Shown here: in pieces, positions 43,526-56,031 of the stretch
Layout: each line of letters starts with the position of its first letter
Position numbering within the stretch: the first letter of the stretch is position 1
Origin: Clarireedia homoeocarpa
Taxonomy: Eukaryota; Ascomycota; Leotiomycetes; Helotiales; Rutstroemiaceae
Assembly (NCBI GenBank): GCA_001465935.1
Contig: LNKV01000017.1
Coordinates: forward strand, 11,499-75,498
Direction of reading: 5' to 3'
Length of the DNA: 64,000 nt
The notes under the pieces: generated by a model
The model's database searches: none
Told to the model about the DNA's origin: nothing
What the model saw: only the letters and a program-made list of their open reading frames with translations
Translations under genes and position numbers: made by a program

Positions 43526-46500
43526 ATGGCATCTGGTGCCGTGGAGTTCATGGGTGCCGAGACAGAAGGAGAGAAATTGGCAGTGGTCGAGCGGATGATA
43601 GCTAGTATGGCTCCATGTCCACATTCGTTTCTGGTGGCGGGAGCTGAAACTTCTATTCTATAGATCCTCAAGTCATCACAGGCATTATCACAGACCTTGG
43701 ACCGTATATTGATGGCGAGGCTTCGATGGTTGATTGTCAGAAAGGTAATCATCCTAATAGAGGGTACGATTACAAATCTGATCTCCTCTAGGACTGGAAT
43801 TTTTATTGCTCGTTTTGCAGAGGGTAGATCCTGAGCAAGTTTCCAGGCATGACTGTGAGTTCTTGCTTTGCTTCTTTTTTGTGTAAATACTGACGGCTTA
43901 GCAGTAAGTATTTTGGTGGAATACTTAGCAAGTCGAATTTCCGAAGCAGGGAACGTGCAAATATACCGAGCTGGTCTTCAAGAAGTCGCTAAATCTTTGA
44001 CAGCTTTGGCACGAATGACTAAGAAATTTCTTAAGGATAATGCAATCGTTATTTCAGAGGCAGTCTTCAAGCTGCCAGAGAATATGTCACTTCGAGACTT
44101 ACCTATCGCTACAAGACTTAGCCTCTTAGAACTTCTCCAATGTCTCTTAGACCTTTATTTGCCTGTTCTTAAGCGCACAATGGGACCGAAGTTTGTGGAT
44201 GGTGTGGTTGCAATGGCATCCGTGGAGAAATCACCTTCCTGCTTGGCCATTCTCTTCAAAATATTCGAAAAACTCGGCCTTGAATGGGATCCAAGTCCAA
44301 GCGAATGCGAAGAGATGTTTGGATCATTCTTTCGATACTTTCCCATCACGCCGAGCTCTGCTACCAACCTTCCGGCAAATGACTTGAAGTTCCTGCTTCA
44401 GAATTGTTTCAAGTCGAATGATCATTATGCAGATTTTGCATTCGACGCCATTTTAGAGAAGTTGGATTCAGATGTCTCAGCTAATGTCAAGGTATACAAT
44501 TTCATTTACCATCGTGCATATATATCATAAATCCTAATTCAAAAACAGAACGATGTCTTCGATGCATTAGGAAGCTGTGTTGATGCATACTCTGTTTCTG
44601 TTGTCTCACGGTTCTCTCTAAAAGTCTGGGACTCTTTGAAATGGGAGGTTTGGAATGGAGAGAACGAAGATTTTGTCAATCGCGCACTAGCCACAATAGG
44701 ATCTGTCGCAAAGTCTCTCAGTAAGCAAAGAGTTGACTGGAATGACCCTTCAAATGAGTGTTCAAAATTTATCGGTCATGTTACGAAGGAGTCCAATGAG
44801 ATTTTCCACGACGACTCCAAAAAGCGATTCATTCTTCGATCGGGTCGTATATTGAACAAAATTATGATCAGTTCACCCTACGGCTCGACGTTGGTCACAC
44901 GAATGTGCCTACCAGGTTTGCTCACTCTTTGGCAGGCATTAGCAACATTGTCGGAGAAGACGCGCTTTATCGAGCTCATGAACTTGGTTATTGAGGCGTA
45001 CTTCGAGTGTGGGAAATTGGAGTGGGTGGCACTGCATCAAGTCCCACCGCCTGAGGATGTAGAACACAGATCGCAGAGTCTTACTGCAATGGATGGTTCC
45101 TTTCGAAATTTCCGCGAAGGGCTAGTTGAAATCTACTTTGGATCCATGTCCGATAAATCTTCCGATGTTCCTCTACGACAGCTCACGATCAAAGGTCTGA
45201 CTGTCCTATCACGAATGATTACTTATTCAACTGAGGAACCGCTGCTGAGCGAGTTTGAACGGGGAACTGTCCTTTTAAAGCTGAATGAAACGGCACTGGA
45301 CTTTGATCAGGCTATCGAACTTCGAGAAGCGTCTGTAACATCCCTGCGATCCATATCAGTTGAAAATCCACAGGCCTTTATGCAATTCACACTTTCCAAT
45401 TTTATGTCGATGTTTCCTGATGCCTTGGACTTCAAGGCTGGAGCTGATTCTGCTCTATCGAGAGCCATTTGGCTCTTAGATTCCCTGATTGATATTGCTT
45501 GTACGTCGACTTGCAAGGCTGAGCTTTCGAAACCAGTACCCAATGCAAAGACACATTGGAAATTTAGATTGTTCGACGCTATGCAAACGGAATTGGTAGA
45601 GAAATTGGTAGGATCCATCTCCAAGCGCTCGAAACAGCAGCCATATCAAATGGTTGTTCTTGCTGGCATTTACCGTGGGTTAGAAACATTCGACAAAGCT
45701 CTTCTTGATGACGAGGCATTGGGGAGTAAATGGGAGAGCCCAGATCCAACTGTTCACCCATACGCTTGGATTGTTACTAATCTCTTCAGGAGATGTGTTG
45801 GGCTATTTCAGCACGATGGGAAGCAAAGTTGGTATGTCGGGATTCAAGATTTTGCAGATGGTGAAATTTTGGACGACGCATTTGTATCACTGGTTGGCAC
45901 AATTGCAACTTACGTGTTACGAAGTCATACCACCTCAGACAAGAACAACTTTCTGCTCAAAGCTAATGATGAACATCCTGAGGAGCCGAGCCGAATTTGG
46001 ACTCTTTTCAACTTCGGAGCACACACAAGATCAGGGCTTGCTACTTCTCAACAAAATCTCCGGGGCGGGCCATCCAGAAAGTGCTCCACCATCATTCTCT
46101 CCACTGCTCTTGTGGCTGGACTGCGTAAAGACGTATGTAATTCATATCTTCATGTGAACCATTTTGTTAATTCTCATATAGGATCACGAGAGAATGAGGA
46201 TACAGGTTCATGAGACTGCAAAATCGATGATTCTTAATGCTACTGATACAGTAACTAAATGCTCAAGGCAAGCTCGCACCAGCATGTTACAGATGATGCA
46301 ACTCCTTGTAAATAAGTTTCGTGCCGATCGTACGAAGTTCGAGGATGGCAAGTACTTGCATGATATTATGATCGAGCTGGTGAAGACAGCGCCATCGCCT
46401 CGGGTATATCAGGCATTAGCATACTTCTCCGCAGCTGCACTGGCAGCTTATGAGCCCTGTAGTACAGAGCTTATCACCTTGATGATGGAGCGTATCTCGG

Positions 46501-47129
46501 ATGCAAAATATGGTCGAAAGATTGCGCAGAGTTTTTCCATCTTATTAGCTCCCTCCCCAGTCATGAATGAGGTGAACTTCTGCACCCTTCGGCCCTTGAG
46601 ATTCGGGAAGCTGTATAGCTTGACTTTTGACTATCTTATCAACGTCTGGCGCTCGAATGAGAATAGAGAGGTGAAGGAAAGCTGTCTCATAGCCCTTGGA
46701 AGTGTTCTTCGATACATGCCAGCCAAGAATCTGCAAGAGAATGCTACACAGATTTTTCCTATAGTGCTGGCTGGTACTGACGTTGCAGATAACTCCACTA
46801 AAGAAGCCTGTATGAACATCATGATCATTCTCATACCAGGAAATCCTTCCTTGGTTGAAGAGCATCTCGATTCAGTCATCAATCGTATGACGGACCGTAC
46901 GCACAACACTTATGACAGTCCCTCAGATGCTACCGTCGAGGGTCGTTCAAAAGCCTTAGAAGTCCTCGCAATACTACCCAGTATCGTGAAGACAGAGCTC
47001 CTCATCAAGCGCAGAAATAGAGTCATGAGCGAACTCGATGTAGCACTGGATGATTGTTCTCGAGAGGTTAGAGCCAGAGCTGATAAATGCAAGATGATCT
47101 GGTTCAACCTCATTTCGAGTGAGGTGTGA
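43526..47129 (+). CDS. MMS19: MMS19 homologue, cytosolic Fe-S assembly / DNA repair HEAT protein
   Basis: Exons 43526-43604, 43664-43744, 43792-43854, 43905-44491, 44549-46132 and 46182-47129 give 1113 aa. MMS19 is the scaffold of the CIA targeting complex, which delivers Fe-S clusters to DNA polymerases, helicases and the XPD subunit of TFIIH. Evidence: an N-terminal LGPYIDGEASMVDCQKG...LSILVEYLASRI block, YFPITPSSATNLPANDLKFLLQ with FAFDAILEKLDSD, and DVFDALGSCVDAYSVS...FSLKVWDSLKWEVWN. These are the order and motifs of MMS19 N-terminal HEAT repeats. The C-terminus (LDVALDDCSREVRARADKCKMIWFNL) is also typical. All five introns are GT-AG, 47-59 bp. The three first exons are short, so the start is less certain than the body. 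Confidence 0.9.
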
Positions 47130-47746
47130 GTATTGAGGGACTGAGCGTCGTAACCATTGCATTCTGGCTCATAGCGTGGGTGTTTAGACCTCACTTCTGG
47201 GCGATTTATTGGGTTTTCATTATGGCAAGCATGAAGACATCATTAGGAAGGAGTTTGGACTTTAAAAGCTTATATCTGATAGGTGGCCTGAATAGATATA
47301 TACAGAAAATATCTCATTATAGATTCTTGCGAGCGTCGGGGCCGAGGTTGAAAAGTTACTTGAACACTTGTAGATATCTCATTTCTCCTCTTCATTCCCA
47401 AGCTTCTTGGAACATGAAGTCTGCCCTGCAGCCGTATTCTGAGAGTTTGTCAGGGCAATATCAAAAATGATCATGTATAGGTGTTTAGGATGAGTATTGT
47501 TGATATGAGAATGGCTAGTGATTATTGTGTATTCATTTCATTTGACGGCCAAGCTACAGGTATGACAATATATCACTTATATAGCAGTATTAAGATTCTG
47601 GTTATCGACAAAGGAATGAAACTCAAAGGCTTTAATAGAGGTGGTACTTTCCACAAGTATATAAAATAGAAGTAGAATATTGCATTAGAGCATATGTAAA
47701 GACTAGGAAGAATAGAAACCATGTGCTGTGCAAGAGAGGTACAAAC
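47130..47746. other. Convergent intergenic region
   Basis: About 620 bp downstream of MMS19 and of the 47747 gene. AT-rich, nothing recognised. Confidence 0.5.
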
Positions 47747-48298
47747 CTACCTATCAAAACACCACGGTAATTCAGCAGGTGTCTGCTCTATTACCGGTCC
47801 TGCTTTAATACTATGATAAACACCAAGAATTCCCCCGTGAAAAACCGCCACGCAACTCACAACCAACACCACCTTTGTAATCTGCCTCCCTGTCTCATTC
47901 GCCCACAACCACCGTCTCATACAGCGTTCGCACAACCTCATGCTAGAAACAAAAGATGCAAACATCCAGGATAAAATAATACCTACCCAGCGCACAAGAA
48001 ACTCATTACTCGTCTCGAACGAGTGGGGTGGCACGATGGGCACGCTAGGCCGGAAGGCCGTCGTCTTCGGGTTCGGGGGTGTCCATTTCTCAAACTCGGG
48101 GTCGGGGCGGAGACGCGCGATTTCTTCGTGATCGAGGTGCCCGTTTGTGCGGTACGGATGGAGGATGTCGGGTTGGCCTTGGCCTTGGGCGCGCCGGCGG
48201 TAGGCATTGTAGAGGCCTTGGGAGGTGGGCGGCGGGGAGCAATAGTTGATTTGGTAGAAGGTGTTGCAGGTTTTGCATTCGGTGTTGGGGCGGGGCAT
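47747..48298 (-). CDS. Hypothetical small protein with N-terminal CxxC
   Basis: Read without introns it has 183 aa: an N-terminal ECKTCNTFYQINYC motif (possible zinc knuckle), a basic/Pro-rich middle, and a hydrophobic C-terminal span (ITKVVLVVSCVAVFHGGIL). A 44-bp candidate intron (47986-47943, GTAGGT...TTTGTTTCTAG) would instead give 119 aa ending RWHEVVRTLYETVVVGE without the membrane span. The long pyrimidine run before the AG favours splicing, but 44 bp is at the short end. I do not recognise the family. The first ~100 residues are the same in both models. Confidence 0.55.
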   Translation of the reverse strand: MPRPNTECKTCNTFYQINYCSPPPTSQGLYNAYRRRAQGQGQPDILHPYRTNGHLDHEEIARLRPDPEFEKWTPPNPKTTAFRPSVPIVPPHSFETSNEFLVRWVGIILSWMFASFVSSMRLCERCMRRWLWANETGRQITKVVLVVSCVAVFHGGILGVYHSIKAGPVIEQTPAELPWCFDR

Positions 48299-48943
48299 TA
48301 TGAGGGGCGTGGAGATGAGGAATTGTTTTTTTGATTGGTTGGTTGTTTGATGTTTGAATATTTTGATAAATCTGGTATACTTTAGCTAAAATGTTGGAAT
48401 TTGGAACTTACTTGTTTAGTAGTTGCTTTTAAGTTGTATGGTCGAAGTGTCCACCACTAGGGCATTGCAATAGAGAGCTCTGAGAAAAGTTCGATGATGT
48501 TATGAAATCGATATGCTTCTTTTCAGTAGAGTGAGTTGTTCATTGGAAGAGCATTGTAGTTATATAGATTGCAGTTTCTTTGAACAACGAGAACAAGGGG
48601 ACTGAGACGAACAAAGGCTTCTTTGTATTTCAAATAAACACAAGTCTCTGAACAGAGGCTATTGTTTGTCTATTCCTTTTGTTTGGTTGAACTTAAAAAG
48701 TTGATTAACAACTAAGTTCCTTTGTGCGCTTCTATCACAACATTAGCACGAACAAAGCCCACGCCACAGCATAACTCTTACAGAATTCCCAATCGTATAA
48801 GAAGTTACTCAGCTCAGCTTTTCTACTTACTGCCATTTGGAAAAGGAGGTCAGCCCGAGAAGCTGCAGGGTGTTTCTTCTCAACTTTCATTTATTTCACA
48901 CTTCACATTAACAAAGTGACTTTGTATCAATAGTTCTATCACG
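48299..48943. other. Divergent intergenic region, nothing recognised
   Basis: About 645 bp upstream of two divergent hypothetical genes. AT-rich, no supportable feature. Confidence 0.5.
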
Positions 48944-50245
48944 ATGTGTACGGTCACATTCACACGTTGTCGTAATGAAGGTTGTCGTAACGAGACCGCT
49001 GTCCCGCGTCTCACACCCTGCAGCAAAAAATCCAGCGCCTTTCCCAGCGCCACCCCATGCATCGCCGCCCAAGAGTACGTCAGCTCGCCTACTTCATGCT
49101 CGAAGTGCCGCAACCGATCCGCTGAGCGGTCCCGTGTGCGCACTCGAAGTGTTCTTGATTTTCTGAGGCTACCCGGATGCCAGGCGGACAGCAGCGACAA
49201 GGAAGCAGAAATAGTCGATGAGCTGAAACTATCGCCACAGCAGATCTCGGAAGGTCTCCCAGGCGAAGGCGTCCGCGGCTGCAGAGAAAGGAGAAATAGT
49301 TCTCAGCGTCAGGAATCGGAGCTCTTCTTCAACCACGATATTCTTGGCCGGAAGCTCAAAATACATGATTCCTGCGCAGTGGATACTGATCTCGATATTC
49401 TGCCAAGCCAGCTTTCGATCACTCCACCACCAGGGCGTTTGACACCCGGAGCAGCAAGGAGACTATCGACTCAACAGTTGGTAAAGGAATCTCCAAGTGA
49501 GGCGCTACCAAAACAGCCAGCCGCTACACCAATGAGCGTAAAGCGCCAGAGAATGCGCGGTCCTCCACGAAGCACAAGATCCCCGCCGCTCCCGGAAGAA
49601 AATCGCCAAACATTCGCTGACTCCCGCAGTGCCCCATCCCGGCCCAAATCCCTCCCAGCACCCACGGTCCGCCGTTGCGCTGCGCGCGACGTCGTCCCAC
49701 CCGTGCCAGCTCTCCCAGGTAAAGAATATCTTCTCCCTGGTCCCGGGCCTCAACACTGGGAGTTCGGCTCGGTCCCATTCGTCCAGATCCCCGGACACTA
49801 TCCATTTCGTCGGGAATCGGGAGTGGTGGAGTCGGGTCCGGCGAAAAGGGAAAACTCATCTCCATCAGCATCAAAAGATGCACAATGGCCGCTGCGATCG
49901 GAACCCCTACGGGCAGGAACCCCACCAAAAACCATGCAGCCGCCTGCGGCAAAACTCATGCCAGAAAAACCAGCACTGAGGCAGTCCACCAGTGGAGATG
50001 CCGAAAGAAGAAGGACGGTAAAGCCAAACAGCGGCGCCTCCATGCACTCCGTGCGTCCTGTAAATCAATCGACAGCGACACTAGGGATGCGAGCAGGAAC
50101 AAGCGGGAAATTTTTCGAGCTCAACGTACGGAGGAAACACAATCGCACAAGTAGCAATTGCGATTCTCCGTTGAAGTCGATTGAGAGTATATACTTGAAT
50201 ATGCATTATGAGGAATGGATGACGAAGGAACGTACGAATGAATGA
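48944..50245 (+). CDS. Hypothetical disordered protein with Cys-rich N-terminus, 433 aa
   Basis: Single exon. The first ~65 residues contain regularly placed cysteines (MCTVTFTRCRNEGCRNE, LTPCSKK, TPCIAAQ, SCSKCRNRS), as in small fungal zinc-binding or redox domains. Later parts are basic, Pro/Ser-rich and look disordered (TPPPGRLTPGAARR, PPRSTRSPPLPEE). A short LPGKEYLLPGPGPQHWEFGS block around residue 255 is the only other structured-looking part. No signal peptide is visible. I do not recognise the family, though the N-terminal CTVTFTRCxxxGC pattern looks like a recurrent fungal type. Antisense ORFs overlap but lack recognisable features. Confidence 0.6.
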   Translation: MCTVTFTRCRNEGCRNETAVPRLTPCSKKSSAFPSATPCIAAQEYVSSPTSCSKCRNRSAERSRVRTRSVLDFLRLPGCQADSSDKEAEIVDELKLSPQQISEGLPGEGVRGCRERRNSSQRQESELFFNHDILGRKLKIHDSCAVDTDLDILPSQLSITPPPGRLTPGAARRLSTQQLVKESPSEALPKQPAATPMSVKRQRMRGPPRSTRSPPLPEENRQTFADSRSAPSRPKSLPAPTVRRCAARDVVPPVPALPGKEYLLPGPGPQHWEFGSVPFVQIPGHYPFRRESGVVESGPAKRENSSPSASKDAQWPLRSEPLRAGTPPKTMQPPAAKLMPEKPALRQSTSGDAERRRTVKPNSGASMHSVRPVNQSTATLGMRAGTSGKFFELNVRRKHNRTSSNCDSPLKSIESIYLNMHYEEWMTKERTNE

Positions 50246-50586
50246 ATGATGAACAAACGAATGCATAGGCCGGGCCTATAGCTTGTTTCTCTCTTCCTCC
50301 TAGGGTTTGGGTTTATCTTTTGTCTTCTTTCTTCATTCTTAGGGTTTGGATTGATCTCCTCTTTTTGGGACTCCTCATAAGATGGTTCACCTCATGTATA
50401 AATAGGCTCAGGCCCCCGAAAAAAAACCATGTATTATTGTGATCAACCTATGAATAAGAATACCAGTACCCATCAACAACCAGTACACATCAACATCATT
50501 CTAACATCACAATTTCGTCTCTAGTGAAAAAACGCCATGCTCCCTCCTTATGCCGATGTGATATCATCGCCTATGTCTCATCATCG
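50246..50586. other. Intergenic with an LTR-like segment
   Basis: Contains a TATAAATAGG box near 50396, an AATAAG near 50455 and ccagtacccatcaacaaccagtacacatcaac, an order reminiscent of a copia-type LTR end. No matching 5' border or target duplication was found. An atagGCC G GGCctat hairpin lies near 50265. Confidence 0.3.
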
Positions 50587-53407
50587 CTACTTCGCCGCAT
50601 CGATCTGCAAAGGAACAGCATTGGCCGTCTTTAACCATTCGCCGTTGAAAGCATTGATGAGCCAATTGTTGAGTTCTTTTTATTGTTAGCATTTATGAAA
50701 CGCAGATGAGAATGGTGGTAATCGACTTACTGTCATATACAATCCTATTCGCATTATGGAAATAGATGCTGTGGTCGCTATCTGGGAAAACGTGGACGTC
50801 GTAATTCTCCACACTAGCAAGATCAAGCTTGTCTAGTAAAGTAAGAGTGTTTTGCATGTGAACATTGTCATCGGCCACACCGTGCATAATCAAAAATCGA
50901 ACATTCTTTGAGAGTGCTTTGACGTCACTGATGCTCGTGTTGTCATATCCGCCGGGATTATGCTGAGGTGTGTGCATGTATCGCTCGGTGTATATAGAAT
51001 CATAGAATCGCCAATCGGTGACCGGTGCAACAGCCATACCATAAGAGAAGGTCCGTCCAGCGTCTTCTTCGAGGGTCTTGAGTGTCATGAAGCCACCGTA
51101 TGACCATCCCCAGATAGCCAATCTTGATGCATCCACATATTTCTTAGCAGCCCAGATCTTGGCGGTCTCAATTTGATCACGAGATTCGTAGTATCCAATG
51201 TTACCACGGATGATGGTACGGGCCTTACGTCCAATGTAGCCTGTACCGCGACCATCAACGGTGACAACAATGTAGCCAAGGTTCGATGCGATGTATGACT
51301 GGAAATCTACTTTGAATGTCTTGTCGACGGTCTGAGATCCCGGGCCACCGTAGAGATAGAAGAGTACCGGATACTTCTTCTTCTCATTGAAATGAGGTGG
51401 TCGGCGTTCAACTACATTCAAGTCGTAACCATCGATATTGACAGTAGAGTAGATTAAGATAGGTAACTCGTGTTTCTTAGCCATCTTAGCAAGAGCCTTA
51501 TTTTCTTCGATGGTGTCCTCGTATTTTTTGTCACTGCTAGGAGTGCTGATGACTTTCTGCCATGGAATATTTGGTCCAGCGTAGCTCAAAAGTACGTACC
51601 CAGCACCACTGGAAAACGAAGCTCTGTAATAACCATCCGCAGACGTGTCCGTGAGAGGCTTCATATCTGTGCCATCAAGCTTAACACTGTAGACATGTCT
51701 TTGAATGGATGACTCTTTGGTTGCAACGAAGTACACGAGGTTCTTCTTGAGATCTACCGCAGATGGAGAGTGAACAACTTCCCAATCTCCAGATGTAAGA
51801 AGTATAGGCTCTGAATTATCAAGCGGTGTGAAATAGCCAAGATGGTCATTATTCTTATGAATGACTGTATCGATGTAACCATCATGTGGCCGTCCATTTT
51901 CAGGATCAGCAGGAATGTACCGCGTGTCTTCAGAGACTTCAAACCATCCTCCATCAAGCTTTTGCACATCGGTAGTTCGCACGGTCTTGCCAGTACGGGC
52001 CTCAACATCGACGAGAACAACTCTCAAAATGTCGCTCTCTCGGTTGGTTTCGCGGATGAGAACCTTTCCAGTCTTACCAGCCCAGACTACCTCCGTGATG
52101 AGAAGATCCTTGGGCTCAAACCCGCCAGCAATCTTAACCTCAAAGACATCACCTTTTTCGATGTCGTAGAATTGTAAATCCACAGTCGGGTTAGGGGCGC
52201 CAGCCTTTGGATACTTGATCTCTCTGACTTCTGGATAGTTTTCTTCTCCAGGTAGGGGATCTTTGCCGCTTGGTCGTGAAACGAAGTACTGGATAGGATA
52301 CTCTGGAACTTCGGATTCGTTTGTTCGAAGGAACGCGATATATTTGCCACTCTCATCCCACCACGTCGCACTAGCTCCAGCAAATACTTCTTCTTCGTAT
52401 ACCCAATCCGGTACACCATAGAATAAATCTGCTCCACCATCCTTGGTGATCTGAATGACGGTTGGTGAAGACAGCTTCCTCAAGAACATGTTGTTGTCTC
52501 TTGTGAAAACGATAGCATCACTTTGTGGACTCCAGCTAGCCAGTTGTACTCGACCATCCAAATCTGTAGGATCCAAAGGCTCTGCATTCTGGGTCTCGAC
52601 ATCGAAAATCCAATACCTTGCATAAAATGAATGTCTCCAGTTTGATTGTACATCTGTTGCGATAAGGACCTTCCTCAGATCTTTGCTTGGGTATACTTTG
52701 CTTGGGATCAATACTCGACCTCCGACATTGAATACGCTCTCTTTCATCAAAGTCTTCGTATCCATTACTCCCACTTCGCTTGCTCCTCTTGATCTGATAT
52801 CTTCTACGATCAAGTAATCTTTCATTCCGCTTCCACCCTGCTCCAGTAATAGTCCGTCTTCGCCGTTGGCGCCTTCAATCCAACTGATATCATGTGTCGC
52901 TGCTTTCCATTGACCAGCGAATATCTCATCCATTGTGACCTTCTTCCCATTGCCCCTCGACATTGTTGCCTGCGGATCATGAGGGGTCTCAGACGAATGC
53001 TTGTATGCTTGCTTCCCAAGAAAAATAAATAGCGCCAGTATCCAAAATCCAATAAAGAGTCCGCCGATAATCCAAATCAATCTTCTCAGCTTCTTCTCAA
53101 CCGCCTTGACATTCGTCCCATTGGATATGAAAGGTCCATCTTCTAGGTCATAATCCTTCTCATCTTCCTCGTCCTCGTGCGGTCGTGCATGCTCGTCGTC
53201 CGCGTATGCCATCTCCCCTCGTGGGGGAAACTTGGGTGTCACCATGGTCGATTTCTCAGTCCCATTTGCAGCTACACGTTCGCTGATGCGATCGAACACC
53301 AAACTCGTAGTGGAAGCAGTAGAGGCCAAAGAATCGGACGATTTTCGTGGATAATTCTCCGAACTTGAGGGCAGGAGTTGCTCAGCTTCTGCGGCGGCCC
53401 CAGCCAT
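50587..53407 (-). CDS. Dipeptidyl aminopeptidase, type II membrane (STE13/DAP B type, S9B)
   Basis: Exons 53407-50731 and 50675-50587 give 921 aa, the usual length of fungal vacuolar DAP B/Ste13. It removes X-Pro/X-Ala dipeptides from N-termini. Order: an acidic, Ser-rich cytosolic tail (1-109), one membrane anchor (about 110-131, IWIIGGLFIGFWILALFIFL), a beta-propeller, and a C-terminal alpha/beta-hydrolase domain. The catalytic triad is Ser769 (GWSYGG), Asp846 (HGVADDNVH) and His879 (DSDHSIYF), spaced as in S9 peptidases. DWVYEEEVF carries the Glu pair that binds the substrate N-terminus. The second exon supplies the C-terminal NNWLINAFNGEWL. Vacuolar or late Golgi location is inferred. Confidence 0.93.
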
Positions 53408-54701
53408 GTCCGAGGGTATAATGGTTTCACAGGGTCGAAGCGTAGGGGTACCAAGAAGGACATGTATAAGTAGGATTTCTTCAATTCAAATTGTGCATAA
53501 CTTCAAGACAAAGCAAAACTTAAAACAAAAAGCGACAGACTCCCGACGACAGTTGATGAAGAGGAAGAATTCTAAAATGAATCTCCAGTTGCTTATTGAG
53601 GTAGGTTTTGGGCCGGCTATCTGTAGTCGGCTTTGTTGTTGATCAAAAGAGGAATAGCGTTGTCTAGCGCGGGATGTGCTGACAGCCATGGCTTCTCGTC
53701 TTGTCATGTCTTTTCCGAAGAACACGAAGTCAATATAATATGTAGCGTTTTCAGTCTGTCTGAATATTGAGCAGATGCGATTATTTCATATATCAAGTGT
53801 TCATGCTCATGCTCATGCTCATCCCCATCCTAGTAGATGGCAACCAAGCATGCCACCAAGCTTTATAAGCTCTAGTTCTATCGATAGGGGTTTACCTGCC
53901 GAACCTGAATATTTTCTGTATCCTAAACCTAATACTTTGGAAAGAAGACCTTTACATCTATTTCTGCTCTCCGAACCATACGTTAACTCGGTCTCCACGC
54001 TGTTCATATATCCGGGATCTGGAGAACTTGTGAAAGCAGTTTCGCCAAAAATAGGGACTCAATGAGCCATGCATGGAGCTTCAGGTGCCTAGATTGAAGG
54101 GGGGATACGACTAGGTTTGGGATCTTCAGCTGCAACTCCAGCCCCGCTCCAACTTCAATGATTGACATGAAGTCTAACCACCGATATTAAAATTGATTCC
54201 GGCTCACTCATGCTATATTGCAACCCTCAATAACGTTTTTGCAGAGATAAGAAAGCTCAAGACCAGTTAGATTTCAGTTGTTAGGCCGCTCTATTGTAGA
54301 ATCTGTCGAAAGTCAATCGTTGAATCAAACCTATACAGTGACATTAAGCAGAGCTTGCTGTTAACCTTGATATTCCTTTCTTGAATTTCACACTTTCTCA
54401 TACTTCTTTATCACATCCAGGCCCAGAACTGTTGTTTTGGAATCCTAATATTCAAACCCGTATATACAGTGAACGATCTAGCATATGATGTTGAAGCCCA
54501 TAATTAATCTAATTCTACAAATCACCATAGTCCAACCCATGGCAGCTCTAGACATGCCCTTTCTCGTTCGTCTATAAAATTTATAGGTAATAATGTTTCC
54601 TACACCATCCCCAAAACCTACACAGAGGGGACCTATCTATCTTGTAGTAATAGTAGCTGGCAACCATTCCATCGTCAAGCATCTCAACCTGCTCTCCCAC
54701 C
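53408..54701. other. Intergenic, nothing coding recognised
   Basis: About 1.3 kb. A (CATGCT)n run lies at 53803-53820. Otherwise no supportable gene. Confidence 0.5.
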
Positions 54702-55558
54702 TCATTTGCTATGTATCATGAAATTCCTTAGACTATCCCAATGATCACTCTGGACATAAATGTAATCCATACTACTTTTCAACCCACTCTGAATGGTGTC
54801 AGGATGCCACCTGAAAAGCCACATGACACTACCCCAACTTAGCGCCGCAAATACCGGCCAGGCGTCATGGGATATTCGATCGGCGAGTTCTTGACTTCGG
54901 ATAATGCCCGACGAAGGCTTGACGGCGAGTTGTGCCAGTGCGAGACATACTCTTGCGAATACTGGATGACACGAAAGATATTAGTGAACAGTAGATTATT
55001 AACAATATACAAGCAACAAGAGAGGGCAAACGCATACCGAAAATCACAATCTGTTTGCTAACACTGCTAACATGCCCCTTTTTCGACCGTCTCCCAAAGA
55101 CTACATATCCACCTAATAGTCCGGCGAAGAAAGTATCCCATTTTCCTTCCTGACCCCTATTACTGCCCGAATATTTCAATGCCAACATCGTCGCCTTGTA
55201 TACCGTCGCATATTTCGCTAGATTTTGGGCATGTGTGCTCGTCGCGCGAAATATGAGGCCGATTTTTTCGCGCAGCGTGCCGGATCGAAAGAGAAGTATC
55301 ATACTATAGGTTTCGCATTAGTTGCTGGCGGTTTGGGAGGAGATAGGAGGTAGACGTACACCAGCGCATGCGGAAATCGCACTTTGGCACCATAGACTGC
55401 GCCGCTGCGCGCGCCTTTGAGGACTGCAAGAAATTCGGCATTTTTGGGATCAAGAACGAATTGCTCAACCGCTGTCTATGTCACTTTGTGAATATGATGC
55501 ATAAAGTGCAGCAGAAAGGGTAGAAATATACCTTAATGACAGCCAATCTTCCCTCCAT
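54702..55558 (-). CDS. PXMP4/PMP24-like peroxisomal membrane protein (Tim17 family)
   Basis: Exons 55558-55532, 55475-55360, 55303-55038 and 54961-54702 encode 222 aa. The first exon has 27 bp (MEGRLAVIK). Family signatures: LKGARSGAVYGAKVRFPHALVM, FRSGTLREKIGLIFRATSTHA, YDTFFAG-like WDTFFAGLLGGYVVFG and, after the last intron, VIFVFARVCLALAQLAVKP. It has several short amphipathic membrane spans of the Tim17/Tim22/PMP24 fold. Relatives of PMP24 reside in the peroxisome membrane; the function is poorly defined. Introns are 56, 56 and 76 bp, GT-AG. The gene is divergent to RPF2, 473 bp apart. Confidence 0.87.
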
Positions 55559-56031
55559 CTCGCCGGCTTAAAGAAATGAACCTCGGCACGTTGCTGCGCT
55601 CCGCGCAGTATCCTCCCAAGAGATGATAAGAACTGATCTTATATCTTCTTTGTCATCTGTTATCATCTGGGTCCTCTTGGAAATTGCACGAATTCAAATC
55701 AAAAAAATTGAGGAGGATGAAGATGTACTTGTTTAGGGATGAAGCTCGGCATCTGCAAATGAATCCGGGTATTCTGCAATAACCTACTACCCCACAGACT
55801 AAGCTGACCCCTGTAGTGTGGCTTGCCTTGCATTCACGCATTTTGCATGTGAGATTTCGATGTTTATGCCTTAGGTATAGAACTAGAGGAACGCCTTACC
55901 TGATAGAACCGGCCGCTAGTGCCTTTATTGATTGTTGGGGTCGCAAAAAAAAGTTTCGAACTCATGGCAGGCTTTTGGCGATAACTTCAATTCACCATCG
56001 ACTCCATAATCACTCCGTAACATCAACCACC
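55559..56031. promoter_or_regulatory. Divergent promoter region, PMP24-like / RPF2
   Basis: 473 bp between two outward start codons. No specific element recognised. Confidence 0.5.

Noticed and set aside
49524..49952. Minus-strand ORF opposite the Cys-rich hypothetical gene
   Set aside because: Overlaps a longer plus-strand frame; composition is that of an antisense reading of Pro/Ser-rich sequence.
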